A DNA stretch of 64,000 nt from Anodontia alba. Lineage: Eukaryota; Mollusca; Bivalvia; Lucinida; Lucinidae. Within the stretch, counting starts at the first letter, position 1; each line of letters opens with the position of its first letter. The position numbers and the translations under genes are program-made. Under the pieces are notes generated by a model. That model saw only the letters and a program-made list of their open reading frames with translations. It was not told the DNA's origin and did not search any database. The stretch lies in contig OZ024821.1 of the NCBI GenBank assembly GCA_964016985.1, forward strand, positions 88,964,535 to 89,028,534. Reading direction: 5' to 3'. Positions 25,762 to 40,700 of this stretch are shown here, piece after piece.

Positions 25762-28700
25762 TTTTTTTTTTTTGTTTTTTTTTTTAGTTATGAAATAACT
25801 GTTTATTGCTTCTCTTCATGTTTAACTTAGATTGTTTTCAGCCCTTATACTACAGAAGTGCATAGGGAATATGTCCCTGTGGCGGGGCATGGTGCATGGC
25901 TTGCAGTTTTATTTTTTTTACTGGGGGTGGTCAGGTGTGGCGAAGAGGTTGTGGATCTTAGGTCACCGGGGCATCCAACTGATATTGGCTTTTAGTTGGG
26001 CAAAGCCTGCTATTCTTGAAGCAGGTAAGGGTAGAAGGGGAATGTTTTATTTCGTCTCTTTCTTCACTTTTATTCCTCTTTCTTCTCTATCCCTCGCTTT
26101 CATCTCCTCTACTATCTCTTCTATCTCTCTACTATCTCTTCTATCTCTCTTCTCCCTTTCTCTGGGAGACGACACAAGATGATCCACAAGGATTGACGTG
26201 TCTTTAAACCCCAACACAATCAATCAATCAATTAGTGTTTTAGATGTTTCATTATTTCAACATCAGATTGATTACATTTGGAATATTTTTTGTGGGACAG
26301 TTAAACAGAAGTCCTGAAAAAAGGCTCCATCTCATGAAAAAACTGGAAAAAAAAAATAGGAAAAATATTTCAAAATGTCATTGCTCCTATTTGCATGCAG
26401 CAGGTTTAACCCTTGTCCTGCTGAACTTGGATATGCCCTGTCTTTACAAACAGTGTAGATCCAGATCAGTTTGCTTCTGAAGAAGCCAACTGATCTGGAT
26501 CTGCACTGTTTGCCATTAAGTATGTGAATTTGTATCAATAACCTGGATCAAGTAATCTAATTGGGCAAATTTGGCTGAAAATTGGAAGTGGGCATGGCGT
26601 CTTAATTTATTCAGCAAGACAAGGGATAAGGGGAATGGAGACACCTCCAAGGTAAATAATTCTTACATGTAAATATTTGCCTCCTTTGGGATACTCGTAA
26701 AGTACAAACTCTTTCCTTTAAGAGTAGCTTCCATTTTTATACCCCTGGCTTAAAGTATGTCGAGGGGTATATAGTTTTTGTCTTTTCGTCCGTTCATGCG
26801 TCCGTACAAATGTTAACATTTTGTGTCAAAGTTTTGCGTGAAGCTTTTTCCTTTTGTGTATATTTTTGAAAGCTTACACACTGCTCCAGATAATTATTTT
26901 TCCAACCAGTCTCATACTGATCAAATTGAAGGCCAGCTAGTAATGAAGACAACCGGGATTCTGGAATCAGTATCCATGCTACGGACATTCTTAGTTATTT
27001 TCCTTGGCCCAGGGACTGGTTGGTATGGGTGTGTTGTGGTTTAAAGAATTTGCTTTAAATTTTTGTTTGTGTCTCTTCTTGTACCTCTCCATTATTTTTT
27101 GCGATGTACAATACAGCTGATCATTTTTGTTCTGTATTTATCTCTTTTATAACTAAACAAAAAAGTAATGAAATGGGTGCTATGTGCCTCATCCCTTTCT
27201 TCAGAGAACCTCTTTCTTAATGACAGAATCAATCACCTTACATAGTATTTGGGTCTTCTTTGGATTTTTTCTTTGATCACCTGCTCTAGCAATGATCAAT
27301 TAAAGGTACTTAGCTTTCTAGTACTAAGTCTTATCACTGACTTTTAAACCCGTGTGTTGCGAGCTACTTTCACTTCGGACGAAGTTTACACAGATCGGTC
27401 ACAATCGCAGATGCGATTCTGTATGCATTCATCGCATGCATCGATGACTTCTTCAGTTATGTTGACACTAAAATCAGTAAATCAAATGATGGTGACTGGC
27501 TAAAATACCCAATTATCTTACTTGACGCAGTTCTGCAATCTCTTTCCTCATTCCTCGTTTTCTGTAGGCCATGTTTCTGCAGTCTTGGAAAACCCAAATG
27601 CGGAATGGTTACCTGCGATTCTTAATCGTTAATACTTAACTAGACAATGACGCAGAGAATCAGTTGCACTTATGCGCAGAAATTATGCACAGATGTTTAG
27701 CTGGGAATTTGTCACACTGTATATCAGGGTGAAACTTTTGCGGTCGAGACTACGCATACAAAAATTATCGTTTTGCATACAACCAGAAGTTGTTTTCGTT
27801 TTGATATGCTACATATTGGTTTTAAGTGTATTCTTCATTAAATATATTTGGGTATTAACTGAAAATACGCTGCTTATCTAAGGCACTGAACCTCTTCTGA
27901 CTTGGGCTAGTTTATCTAAAAACAGATACGACCTTGCACTCTTACGGGTTACCGGAAAAGCCGCACCGTATCGGTAAAAATGCATCCGTATTCGGCACTG
28001 GCTATTTTTCAAACTGACTTGTATTTGGTGCAAAAGGATCCGTAATTTACGGCTGTACGGACTGTATCTGGAGCACTGCTTACTCTTTAGGAGGTTGATA
28101 TGTGATTAGTGTTACTACTAGTTGATTACAGAATAGCTGACATCATTCTGCTGATGCTGCTGACCCAAGGTCAAGATCACAGACTTAGAAAATAGTGTGA
28201 TGTTTACGTCAAAGTTTTACATGAAGTTTTTGTCTTTTGTTTGTATTTCTAAAAGCTTCGACTTAAGGTTATTAGTGTGTGATTTGTACTACTGCTGGAT
28301 GATTACAGAATAGCTGACATCATCCTGCTGCTACAGCTACTGATCAAAGGTCAATAGCTGACATCATCTTGCTGCTACAGCTACTGACCAAAAGTCAAGG
28401 TCATGAACTTAGAAAAATTGTGTGATGTTTACGTCAGTTTTATGTGAATTAATGTGATTATGCATTGTATCTTTTATATTACTTGGTTTATTTGTATGAA
28501 ATGTTGAACATGAGTTCATTTGGGCATGATGGGACATGGGAGTCACTGTGACCTACTTTTCACGCTCCTGTGATTTTGCCTTAAATCTTTACTTCTACTT
28601 GATGAATGTGCATGAAACTTTGGATATAAGTTCAGTTCAACATGAAAAATAACTTGATAAGACAGGTGGGTTATTGTGACCTTTTTTAAATTGTCCAGTG

Positions 28701-31700
28701 ATTTTGCCTTATATCTTTACTGCTACATAATGGATTTGCATGAAACTTTGGATAGAAGTTAAGTTCAACATGAAAAATAACCTGATAAGATATTTGGATC
28801 ATTGTGACCTACTTTTTATGGTCCAATGATTTTGCCTTGTTTCTCAAGTATATGTAGGTCAGTGACCTATATTTTATGGCCCAGCAAATTTGCTTCATGT
28901 CTTGAAGACTATTTACTCCAGGAAAGTTGTACTTGAGATGATAGATCAGTGTCACTCAGAGACTGACATTGTAAACTATATCTTGCCTTCATTGTCATTA
29001 ACTTTAAAATATTTTATAATTAAGAAGTGGCACTGGCTGGGGGTATTCGTGACCCTCTGTGCACTTGTGTTTGGTTCCGACAAGAGAGACAACTCACTGC
29101 AAACGTTATGTCCCTTTAGAAAATGGTCCCAAAATTTTTTGAGATAATACCGATTCATTTTCAGACAAATATCACTTGTTTATTAGCTCACCTGGAGCTT
29201 TGCTCCGGGTCAGCTTATGCCAAGGCCTATTGTCTGTCGTCCATCAGTCGTTAGCTTTTCACATTTTCGACATCTCCTCCAGATTCCAGAACCATAAGCT
29301 GGATTGAGCTGAAACTTAGTGGGAGGCAATGTGGTAATATGGAGATTCAGAATTGCAAAAATTGTTCTGTTCTGGTGACATCTCCTCCCAAACTGTAAGT
29401 AAGATTGAGCCAAAACTTGATGGAAGGCATCACAGTGACACAGAGATTCAGAATTGCTAAAATCATTCCTATCAGAAAACCAAGATGGCCATCAAAGCTG
29501 ACATTTTGAAGAACTATTTTGAACTTCTCCAGAACTGAAAGGCCAATTGACTCAAAACTTGATAGGAAATATTGGTGTGAAGAAGATCAGAAATAGCTCA
29601 AGTGGTTTCAGTTGGAAATCCAAGATGACTGCCACGGTCACCATCTTGAAAATGTATTTTGAATTTCTTTTCCTGAAAGAAAAAGCCAGTTGACTCAAAA
29701 CTTGGTAGGAAGTATAGAGGTGACTTATAGATCAAATATAACTAAAATAGTTCAGATTGGAAGTCCAAGATGGCGGCCATGGCCACCAGCTTGAAAATTT
29801 ATTTTGAACTTCTGATCTTGAACCAAAAGGCCAATTGACTCAAAATTTGGTAGGAAGTATCGGGTGACTTGTAGATAAAAATAGCTTAAATTTTTCGGAT
29901 CAGAAATCCAAGATGCCGGCCTTGGAGGTTATCTTGAAAATATATTTTGAACTACCTTTCTAGGGCATAAAGGCCAGTTGACTTGAACCTTGGTAGGAAG
30001 TATCAGGGTCACTTGTAAATAAAAAAATAGCTAAAATCGTTTCGATCAGAAATCCAAGATGGCTGCCATCTTGCAAATGTATTAAAAAATGTCTTCTTCT
30101 GAACCAAAAAGTCAATTCACTGGAAACTTGGTAGTAAGTATTGGGGTGATGTGAATAAAAAATAGCTGAAATCATTCCGATCAAAAATCCAAGACGGCCA
30201 TCACAGCTGTCATCTGGAAAATGTATTTTGAACTGTTTCTGAACTCAAAGGCCAGTTGACTTAAAACTTGTCTGCTACTCAGGTGAGTGATACAGGCCCA
30301 TCTTGGCTCTCGTGTTTAGCTTTCAGAGCACTAAAGTTTAACCCTTAAAACACCAAGAAAACCTCCATCTGAAAATGTCGTCTGTTTCTGTTGTCTGCTG
30401 CATCTTCTTGCATACTTTTCAAACATACTTTTTGCATATATGCAAACAGTGTGGACCCAGATCAGACTGCTCCTAGAGAAGCAGTCTGCTCTGGGTCCAC
30501 ACTGTTTGCAACAATGACTTTTAAAGAATTTGGCAGAAGACAAAGCAGACAACAGTTGTTGTGTTTGACGTCTTAAGAGTTAACTTTAGCTACTGAGTAT
30601 GCCCCACTCATATTTATATCAGTGGAACAGACAGTGCCATTCTTTGTTTTAGGGATTAGTACCAAAACGTTGTTTGAGTTCTGAACCCATTCGCTACCCA
30701 GAGAAAGTGTTTTATAAGGGACAGGTTGTGAGATGCCGAGTACTCCATGTATCTCCAGAGGAATGCAAACTGACACTCACCTTTGTGGTAAGAAAAATCT
30801 TATGAGCTGTTTGTTACAGTGTAATGACAGCAATTCAACTTTTTGGTAATTTTTGCACATACACAGATGTTACTAAGTAATTACAATATTTCAACTTCCT
30901 ATTCATTTTTGCGCAGAATTATACAGATTCAGAGAGATATACCACACCCTCTTTATGTAGCACTGTTTATGCAAACCAGTCAAAAACCATGTTAGCATTG
31001 TAGCAAAAAATACATATATAGATTATACAGAAAACTATCCATAATCCGGGTTTTTGCAGAATTGCAATAAGCCAATTTATTTTTGGGCACTGATTGTTTG
31101 TTTATTCTGGAAACGGAAGTTATAATGTGATGTGTTCGGCTATTCAGGATTCGCCCGTTTTGGGCAAATGTTATCTGGTGTATGTACAAGCCGAATTTTC
31201 GGCTATTTGAGATTCGCTTTTGTGATTCTTTTGCAGATCTATTCAGGTTGAGTAATGGTTAATGTAACCACATCCGCTTCATAGAAAAAGACCGCAGATC
31301 CAGTCGCAGAAGTTAATGTCATTTTTATCAGTTTGTGAACATTTTAGCCGGCCTCGGTGGCTCAGTTGGATGCTCCGTCCGACTGGAGACCAGGAGGTCG
31401 CGGGTTCAACCCCCACCGAGGTCGGCAACATTCTTTCGTGGAGATTGATCATGAAATATTTTCTACGGTCATTCTCTCCCTTCCGCTGATTCAAGAAGGG
31501 CAGTTGTCAGTTTCTGGCAAAAGAATATGCACAATACTGGTTAACCGCTTAGAGGACTAAGCCTGCCCAGTAAACGTGTGGTTAGGTAAACTGACCGCGC
31601 TCAACATGACCCCATTGGGTTGACTGGGCTGTAAAACCTCAACACAAACAGTGAACATTTTAAATAGAATTTTGAATATCTCCAAAACTTTGCTATAATG

Positions 31701-34700
31701 AACCTTTTTATAAAGCAGTTCCTGTGTATTGTGTTTGATAATAAAACTGATTAGCAGAATTATTGATAGAATGTTCAGTAATTACTTACTGTTCATAACA
31801 CATATCCACACTATGATGGGAATTGTGTCTGAACAAATATCTATTAGAATATTCTGCTTATTTAACCTTTGTCATGCTGAATAAATTAAGATGCCACACG
31901 CACTTCTAATTGTCAGCCAGTCAGACTCCTTGATCCAGATTGTTAATACAAATTCACATACTGAATGGGGAACAGTGTAGATCCAGATCAGTTGGCTTCT
32001 CCAGAAGCCAACTTATCTGGATCTACACTGTTTGCAAAGACAGGATATATCCAGGTTCAGCAGAATATGGGTTAAGGACCTGAAAGTTTTGTTTTATTTT
32101 GTTACAGCTTGAGGGACAGAGAGAATTTGGACAGAAGGAAGCAGATGCCCCAGATGATTACGAAATAGGCAAGGTATTCTAACAGGTTTCTAGTACATGT
32201 ACATTTTTAGTGCTTTCATTTAAATTTACCAAGCAGATGCTATATTTATCTGTATTCAAGATAATGTCTTCCTAAGAAGATTTTAGATCACCTTTTTATC
32301 CAGGATCATCTGTACTGATGCCATTGACCTGTAATACAGGTGTAGAAAATGGGGCATCATCATTGTTACGTTGTTATGTCACCAGCATTTTATTCATGTT
32401 GTATGCTGTGTGGGGATGAACTTTGTTTGCTGCCCTGTGCATAGAATCCCTTCGGAAAATGAGGCTACTTAAAGGACAAACTCCACTCTCTGTTTGAGCA
32501 AAAACTTCCCTTTTAGTTTGGACTCCTTTTCAGAAGGTAGACAAAAACAATTTTGACAGTTCGCTCCACTAAAATGGTGTGTTCAGAAAATTCATGCTAT
32601 TTATGCACCAAAACATATGTTATGAGTATTCATTAGAAAAGTGTAGCATCTGCGCAATTCAAATGAGTAACCAATATTTGCTTTTAGGCAAAAAAAGCAA
32701 ACAGTATCTTTTTACATGAAACTTGTGTGTATTTACTGCAGCTGCTTAGGCACAAAACATGTTGAGTAACTTGTTAGAATGGTCTTGACATCAGAACATG
32801 GTATTTACCAGGTCTAGATAAGAGTGAGTATCAGGTTAATATTTTTCTTATTTCTCCATGAAAACATATGTTGTGAGTACTCATTAGAAGCACCTTGGCG
32901 AGGCACTTTTAATGAGTACCCACAACATTTTATGGAGAAATGAAAAAAATATCAATACTTTTGGATTGAAAAAAGCATCTTATCAAGAGCTATGGATACT
33001 ATTTACTAGAATACAGAGTTGCAGAATTATCCAATTTTATCACTTGTCCACGGACAAATAATTGGTCAAAATCCACTTGTCCAGCCATGATTTACTTGCC
33101 CAAATATTGACATTTTTCTCATTTCTTGAAGAAAACGTGTTGTGGGTACTCATTAGAAGTGCCTCACTATTTCTCGAAGAAAACATGTTATGGGTACTCA
33201 TTAGAAGTGCCTCAGAGAGGCACTTCTAATGAGCACCCACAACATATGTTTTCTTCGAGAAATACGAACAATGTATATTCCATAATCTGGATACTCTTCT
33301 TAGCTCTGTAGAGCTATGGAATCCTTGTACCAGGTCAAGTAAATTGAAATTTCTTACTTGTCCTTAGGGAAACGGGACAAGAGGGACATGGGGCATGGTA
33401 TTTCCACACCCCAGCTAGAATAGTCTGGTTGAGGCATTCTGTTAAGTATCCAGCATAACAGGTTTTGGTGCAAAATAATAGAAATGGTCTACTTGCTCTG
33501 AAATAAATGATGTAGGCACCAGTCAGAAGAGCAGCAGATGCCATTATGAATTTTCTTTTTTTTTTCAGAGAAAATAAGGCTTGACTTTTCATGGTTTTGC
33601 ATCATTAACTTTCAGCCCTTATTTTGTCTGGAAAAAATTATAAAAAAAAGAATAGCATCTGCTGCTTCTGTGTTCAGGACTTTAATGATTAATTGTTTTC
33701 AAGAATGATGGTTTCTCCTTAGTGATCTAGAGAGTGTTTTGATGTACTGGGCCATGTTGTTCAAAGCATTGTAGCTTAACAAGCTCGTTAATGACAAACT
33801 CGTTAACTGTTGTTGCTAAAGTATTTCAGATAAATTACTACTTTTGCTGCAAAAATGAAAAAGCTACTCACATTTTTTTTCAGCAAAAATTATTAATGTA
33901 TTTGCCATATTTCAAGATAGAAATTTTAACAGCATGTTAGCTATTAACTTTTTAAGTTTTGAACAACTGGGCCCTGATTTTTTTCTTATTTCTCCACAAA
34001 AGCATATATGTGGATACTTCTCCTATCTGGAGCGATGTTTATAATTTCAGTTTGTGAAATGTAAAATAGCCAATAAGCAGGAAACCGGTCTTGATGTTAT
34101 ACTTCGGCCATCAAAGAAGAAAGCCTTTCTTCCGAAGGAGCACCTGTCGGACTCGGCGGAGATATGCAAGGCATTGTGGGAAGTATACAAGCAGGGAGAT
34201 GTCATTAAAGAAGTGATGTACCTTAATAAAACCAATGTTGTGGTATCCTTTATCTAATGTGTAGCTATCATACTTGCTTTCTTTTAAGGTGAATAGATAC
34301 ATTTTCAGGGGGAGGCAACTCTGTCAAAACTGATTCTGTCCCCTTCTGAAAAGGGTTTAACTCTAAAAGGATAGAGTAGACCTTTTAGAGTTAAAGTTAT
34401 CTCTCTTGTTAAAAATAGCAAAAAGTGTATCCATTCTCTCATTGAGATACTAGATACAGTCGACTCTCGTTATCTCAAAGTCCAAGGGACTCACTGAAAA
34501 ACATGGAGATAACCGTACCTAGACATATCAGATTTGCAGAATTGAGAAAAAAAAAATAAATCGAACAACCACATTTCACAAATGAATGTGTAATTTGACT
34601 CCTGAAGTTACAGATATATTGAAAATATTGTGGAAGAGAGGAGAAATTGCTCCTTAGGAGCGATTTCCTTAGGAGCAGTTTCTCCTCTTTTCTGCAATAT

Positions 34701-37700
34701 TTTGTTACCTGTTGCTAGATTTCCATGTTTAAATAGGGACCAGATTCCCACTTGAAGATAAGCTGTTATTCGAGATAAGCTAAGTCGAGATAACGTGAGT
34801 CGACTGTACTTTGAGCTTGATGTGTTACAGTTTCAGAAGATTTGGATCTGCAATAAATAATCCTTAACTGTGAACAGTTAGTTACAAAGAGACACAGTAT
34901 GATGGCTGCTTCAAGAGAAGGAACTCTGGTGAAATACTTTGATCAGTTAAAGGTGAGTCAGGGCCCATTTTCTCAAAACTAACGATGTCATTAGTTAACG
35001 TATCCTTAAAACTTTGATCATTAAATATTGCATATACCCTTATATTTTTGCTGAAAAAATTTGATTTGTAAAAGCTACTCATATTTTTTCAGCAAAGATA
35101 CCTGTGAATTTGATATTGTACTTACTAGAACAGTTAACATTTTGACCTTGAACAAGCTCGTTAAGCTATCAATGCTTTGATCAACTGGGCCCAGAATTTT
35201 TACTTCATTTATATTTAAGGTTGTTACAGGAAAAAGTGTTCCTCATCCCCACTCTTTATCCCCAAGCAGGACCTGAACTTTTTGTAAGTTATTACCAAGG
35301 AAATTTTAATTAGCTTTATAAGCAAGTGTGTTTGTTTAGAAAATAAACTTTGTATGAACTAAACCTTGTGTTCCTGTGGCTTCAATAGTAGTCTGGTTCC
35401 TATATGTTGAATTCCCAAACATATTTTGCTCCATGAATATTTTCACAATAATATTTTTTTGGACATTACTGAGAAGCATTGGTGCCAAATTTCATGAAGT
35501 TATGTGAAAATTAGACATTTTATGCTGGCACTCACCTCCATACACCCACCCACCTGTCACCTGCCGAGGATGATTACATAATATGAACTTCAAGACATGC
35601 AATGTTAATTTTGTAAATAAACAAACAAGTCTGGTTTAAGAAAATGGGATTATACAGTCAAGAAATTCTAGGTTGGCGTTGGGGCATTCTGATATGTTTG
35701 AATATCTGTAGTAAAAGCCAGCCATTTGGACCCTTGACCTTTCCCTCATACACTGAGTTTTGTAGAATCAAGACAGTGATCAGCAAAGGCTCAGACTAGA
35801 CTCCTGTGATACACAGGCTGTTCTTGTTCTTCCTTCTGTGCTGGTTTTCAGCAACACATCTCATTTTTTCTGTTCTGAACTTTCAGCTTGATATGATGTT
35901 ACCGGGGTCAGTGAATAAAATTGTATCTTATGGACTGTTCGTGGAATTTCCTGGTGGAATGTATTGTCTTGTGCCAACACGGGTAAGTCTCTGAGTTAAC
36001 CTTACATCATAGGTCCAGATAAAGTGGACATTCATAAGATAATATAGGGATCAAACATGGTTTTTCATGCATTAACATTTGCCAGGTCCCATGGGAGGTG
36101 TTGAAAACTGAGGCGGAAGGCCGCGGTTTTCAACACCTCCCAAGGGACCTGGCAAATGTTAATGCATTGAAAAAACATGTTTGATCGCTATTATTGCATA
36201 AAAACTGAAAACATTTGCTACATTTCGCGTTATTTCTTGCACTATTTTGTTTCACCTTTTCACCGATGTCTCGCGAACGTAATTTCCACTGATTATGCTC
36301 GTTCTAGGGCCAGGCAGTACACATAACGACAGCAAATCTGTGGCCCCAGTACGAGCATATTGAAAGTTGCTTAGCCGTGCATTAACAGTGCCTGAATTGC
36401 CTTGTTAATACATGGCTTTTCGCCGGTTAATGCACAGCTGTTTATAACGTGCAACACTGCTTTTTATGCAATAATTTCGGTTTTGTTATTTTTGCATCAA
36501 AACATGAGTTGCTGTCAGAAAACATATCTTTGGATATGTGTGCCCAGTGAAGCTTCAGATCAGAATCTTCCTTGGGCACCTCATTAATGTGCTTTTAAAG
36601 ATTACCTGCAACATATGTTTTTGGGGAGAAATAAGAGAGATATCAGTACTTTTTGGTTGAAAAAAAAAAGCACTCTGATCCCAGTGAGGCCATTCCAGTG
36701 TGTATCCATTAAATGTTAACCCTTAAACTGCCAATCATAACAGTTGTCGTCTGCCTTGTCATCTGCTTGTGATTTTAAAAGTCATTTTTGCAAACCATGT
36801 GGATCCAGATCAGACTGCTCCTCTAGGAGCAGTCTGATCAGGGTCCACACTGTTTGCCTGTATGCAAAATAGGTTTGAAAAGTTTGCAGGAATATTCAGC
36901 AGAGGACATAAGCAGATGATATTTTCAGATGCAGGTTTTCTTGGCATTTTAAGAGTTAAAAATGGCTGCCAGGCCATCATCAGGTTCAGACAAAGTTCAT
37001 GTGATGACTTGACAACTACCGTATTTGACCTAATTACTGTGCACTAACATATTTTCAAAATTACTGAACAAACCTATAGTAATATAATATCCACCTAATA
37101 AGGACACGCTTTAAAGAAAGATCAGCAGAGAACTTCATGAGGATCGTATTTAATGATGCTTATGAGATACTATTTTCTGATTTTCTTTATAAAAGCATAT
37201 GTTGTGGGAACTCGTTTCAGTTGTCTTGACTTGTCAAGGCTATTCAAATGATTTCCCACAACATATGTTTATAAAGAAGTAGATAAAAGTACACTGGCTG
37301 TAATCTAAAGACTACAAGGTTTCTTGACTGTGCACTTATAGGAACATGTGTGGTAATAAGGTATAATACCATATGCTGTTTGGTATGAAAATGGCATTCA
37401 CATGTATAGTGAACCAAAAAAGAAACTTTTGCGAGACTTCAACGGGACTGTTTCCCCATATGTGTATATTAACAGTTTTTATTCGTATTTGTTATTGCAC
37501 AATAATTTAAAATCAATTCATCAAAGTTCATTTACAGTCTGAAAATTATCAATTTCATTGGATTTTTCAATTTCATTTGAGGTAGGTGTCGATTCAATTT
37601 TTTTTGGCTTTAGTAACGAGTTTGCCCACCGAGAGCATTGCTAACAGCTTGGCAGCGACGACGCATTGAGTGGATGAGATTATTAATTTGAGCCTGGGGT

Positions 37701-40700
37701 ATATTATTCCACTCTTCTAGCAAAGCGTCGCGGAGCTCATTGACGTTACCAGGCGGATTTTGACCATCACGGAATGCCCACCGCCAAAACGATCCCGCTG
37801 AAAAATGCAACAGTCAGCGTAATGTTCATTCCTACGTTGGTAGACCCTGATCCGACCATCACTATTGGACAATGCAAACCTGGATTCATCTGAAAAAAGA
37901 ATCGTCGCCCAGTCTTGCCTTGTCCAGTTGATGTGTCTATCAGCCCATTGAAGCCTGTCACGGCGATGACGATCCGTTAATACTGTTCCGACGTAGGGAC
38001 GACGTGCATGTAAATTGTTCTCAGCCAAACGATTTCATACGGTTTGAGCGGAAATCCTGGGGTTATGAGTTCTTGGGGTAACAGACGCTGTAGCTGTCGC
38101 AGTTAAAAAACGATTTCGTAAATGTTGGTTCAAAATATAGCGGTCTTGCGCCGGCGTGGTCACGTGGTCTACCGCTACGTGGAAGCTCTTCCGTGCTTCC
38201 AGTCTGCACAAACCGCCATCTCAGACTTCTAACTGCCTGCACAGATGATCAAACTTGCGCAGCAACATCTTCCGTTGAAGCTCCTGCCTCCAGCATCCCA
38301 ACGGCTCTCTCTCTAAAATGTTTTGCAATTCGTGGCATCAAAATTTTGCCCAAATTGTATCGATATAAAAGTGTTTAGGTATTTTTATGACTGTAGTCGT
38401 CAAGTGCAATAATTTGCAGTGAAAAAAGTTAACACATGTAAACCAGATATGTCCACCCAGTGCATGCACGTGAAAATGGAGGTTTTGTCAAAACAGACGA
38501 TATCGTTCGACATGAGGTGATTATCTGACCGATTTCCCAAAGTAGGACGTCAGTGTAAACTACATATACACATTTTTCTACATGTTGTATTTAACCTTAT
38601 AAGTTTAAGACCTACTTTGCGAAAGTTTCTTTTTTGGTTCAGTATATGTATCCATTCCAACACGAGTTTCATTCATCCAAATGAAATAAATTCATATAGT
38701 GACTTACAGGAAATGTATTAAACCTTGTCCGTTGGCAATCTGTAAATGTTGTGAAATATGAATGCTTACAATTCCTTATTTAGTAACAGAAGTGGAAAAC
38801 AGTTCAGCTGTTTTTAGCTATATTGCTTCCTAACACAATCAGGTTTTCTGTTAGAAAGCCAGGAACCAGTCACATAACTTACAGAAATAGTCATGGGAAA
38901 CCAGTGTGCACGGGAATTACGAATTGCACTCTGTTAATTGGGAATGCGGAATTGGTTAAAGGGCAATAAATAATGAGATTCTTGTGGCGTCTGAAAATTT
39001 CAAAACTCTTAATTTTTTATGAACTCTGTTTCATTAAAATAGGGCTGTGGATAATTTGTCCAAACAGAAACAGCCTTATGATGACATAGCTACCAATACA
39101 TACCTAAATCAGCCTGCTCATCTTCTAATAGAATAATTAAGATCACACACATTATATTAATGACCAGGGCCTAGTTGTTCAAAGCTAACGACATCGTTAG
39201 TTAACGATTCGTTAAAATTTACATTGAGTGATACGCAAATATGCTGAAATTTTTTGCTGAAAAAATGAGAGTAGCTTTTGCAGTGCAAAAGCTACTCACA
39301 TTTTTTCAGCAAAAAATCAGAATATTGTGTATTGAATCTGCTAAAACAGTTAACAAAATGACCCTTAACGAGCTCGTTAAGCTAACGACGCTTTGAACAA
39401 CCGGGTCCAGCATAGACTCTGATGGATCAGTGCAGATGTACATGCTCTGATCACATACATCATAAGGTCCTTTTTCTAGTTGGAGTGGCTCAATAATTGC
39501 AGTTTTTAGCTTGAGTAAAATATAAAACTCTTCAAACACAAGATGTATTCATGACAAACAGCTGGCATAGACCCACATCAGCCTGCACATTCACACAGTC
39601 TGAGACCATCTGACTACCTGAGGAAGTATCTAAAATATCGTAATAACCCTAAGTATTGGGACAGATAGGCATACTGTAGACTCAGATCAGATGCCGCAGA
39701 GTGTGGCATCTGATAAGGGTCTACACTGTTTGCCATACATATAGCAATATTCTAGACACATCCAGAGGTAGAAGAATGGACTATTTCAAACTTTAGGACA
39801 ATTATGGTAAGCAGATAAGGTGTCCCAATATTTAGGGTAAATACTATATGCTGGCAGAATGGCAGACAGTGCAGATCCAGATCAAACTGCTCCTGAAGCA
39901 GATCAGGGTCTAAACTGTTTGCTGATAGAATGTTTATGGTCCATACATTATGTAAGTGATCAACACTGATCCTGATCAGGATGCACAGATGTGCAGTCTA
40001 AGTCTGAGTGTACACTGGTATACAGGTTATGTGTCTAAGATCAGTGTCTATTTGGAGACATCATGTGTATCTGAATACCATATTTACCATAAATATTTGG
40101 ACACCTTAACTCTTTACAACACTTGTCCTGAAATTTGAATGTCCATTTTATGGGACGAAATTTTAAAGGAAGAATTTTTCCAGTTAAGAAACTAGTTCAA
40201 TAAATGAATGTCCATTTTATCCTGTTCTGTGAAAAAAAACTTCTAGAAGTGTGGCAAACAGTGTAGATCCTAATCAAAAGCTGCATTCCACAGTATCTGA
40301 TCTGGGTTTCCACTGTTTGGACACTGTCTGCCTTAATGCTTAGGGTTGCCCAGTTTTGAATTCTGCTAAAGGTGGAATTCTGCTTATGACAATATGGCAC
40401 TTCATTGCACAGAGCCTTTCATTATAACACTTCTTGATATTACTTAAATAAAAGGGATGTAAACCACCAGTGCCCAGTTGTTGAAAGTATCATTAGCTTA
40501 ACGAGCTCATTAGTGGTCAAAATGATAAGGGTTCTAATAAGTATAATAACTAATTCGCAGGTATTTTTGCTGAAAAAATGTGAGTAGCTTTTGCAAATGC
40601 AAAAGCTACTCACATTTTTTTCAGCAAAAATATTAGCTTATATGCCATATTTAATGATCAAAGTTTTAACCATATGTTAACTAACAACATTGTAAGTTTT

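Noticed and set aside
25727..25785. Poly(T) as the reverse poly(A) of a retroposed gene
   Set aside because: It lies within a satellite monomer and no coding sequence or target duplication is adjacent.
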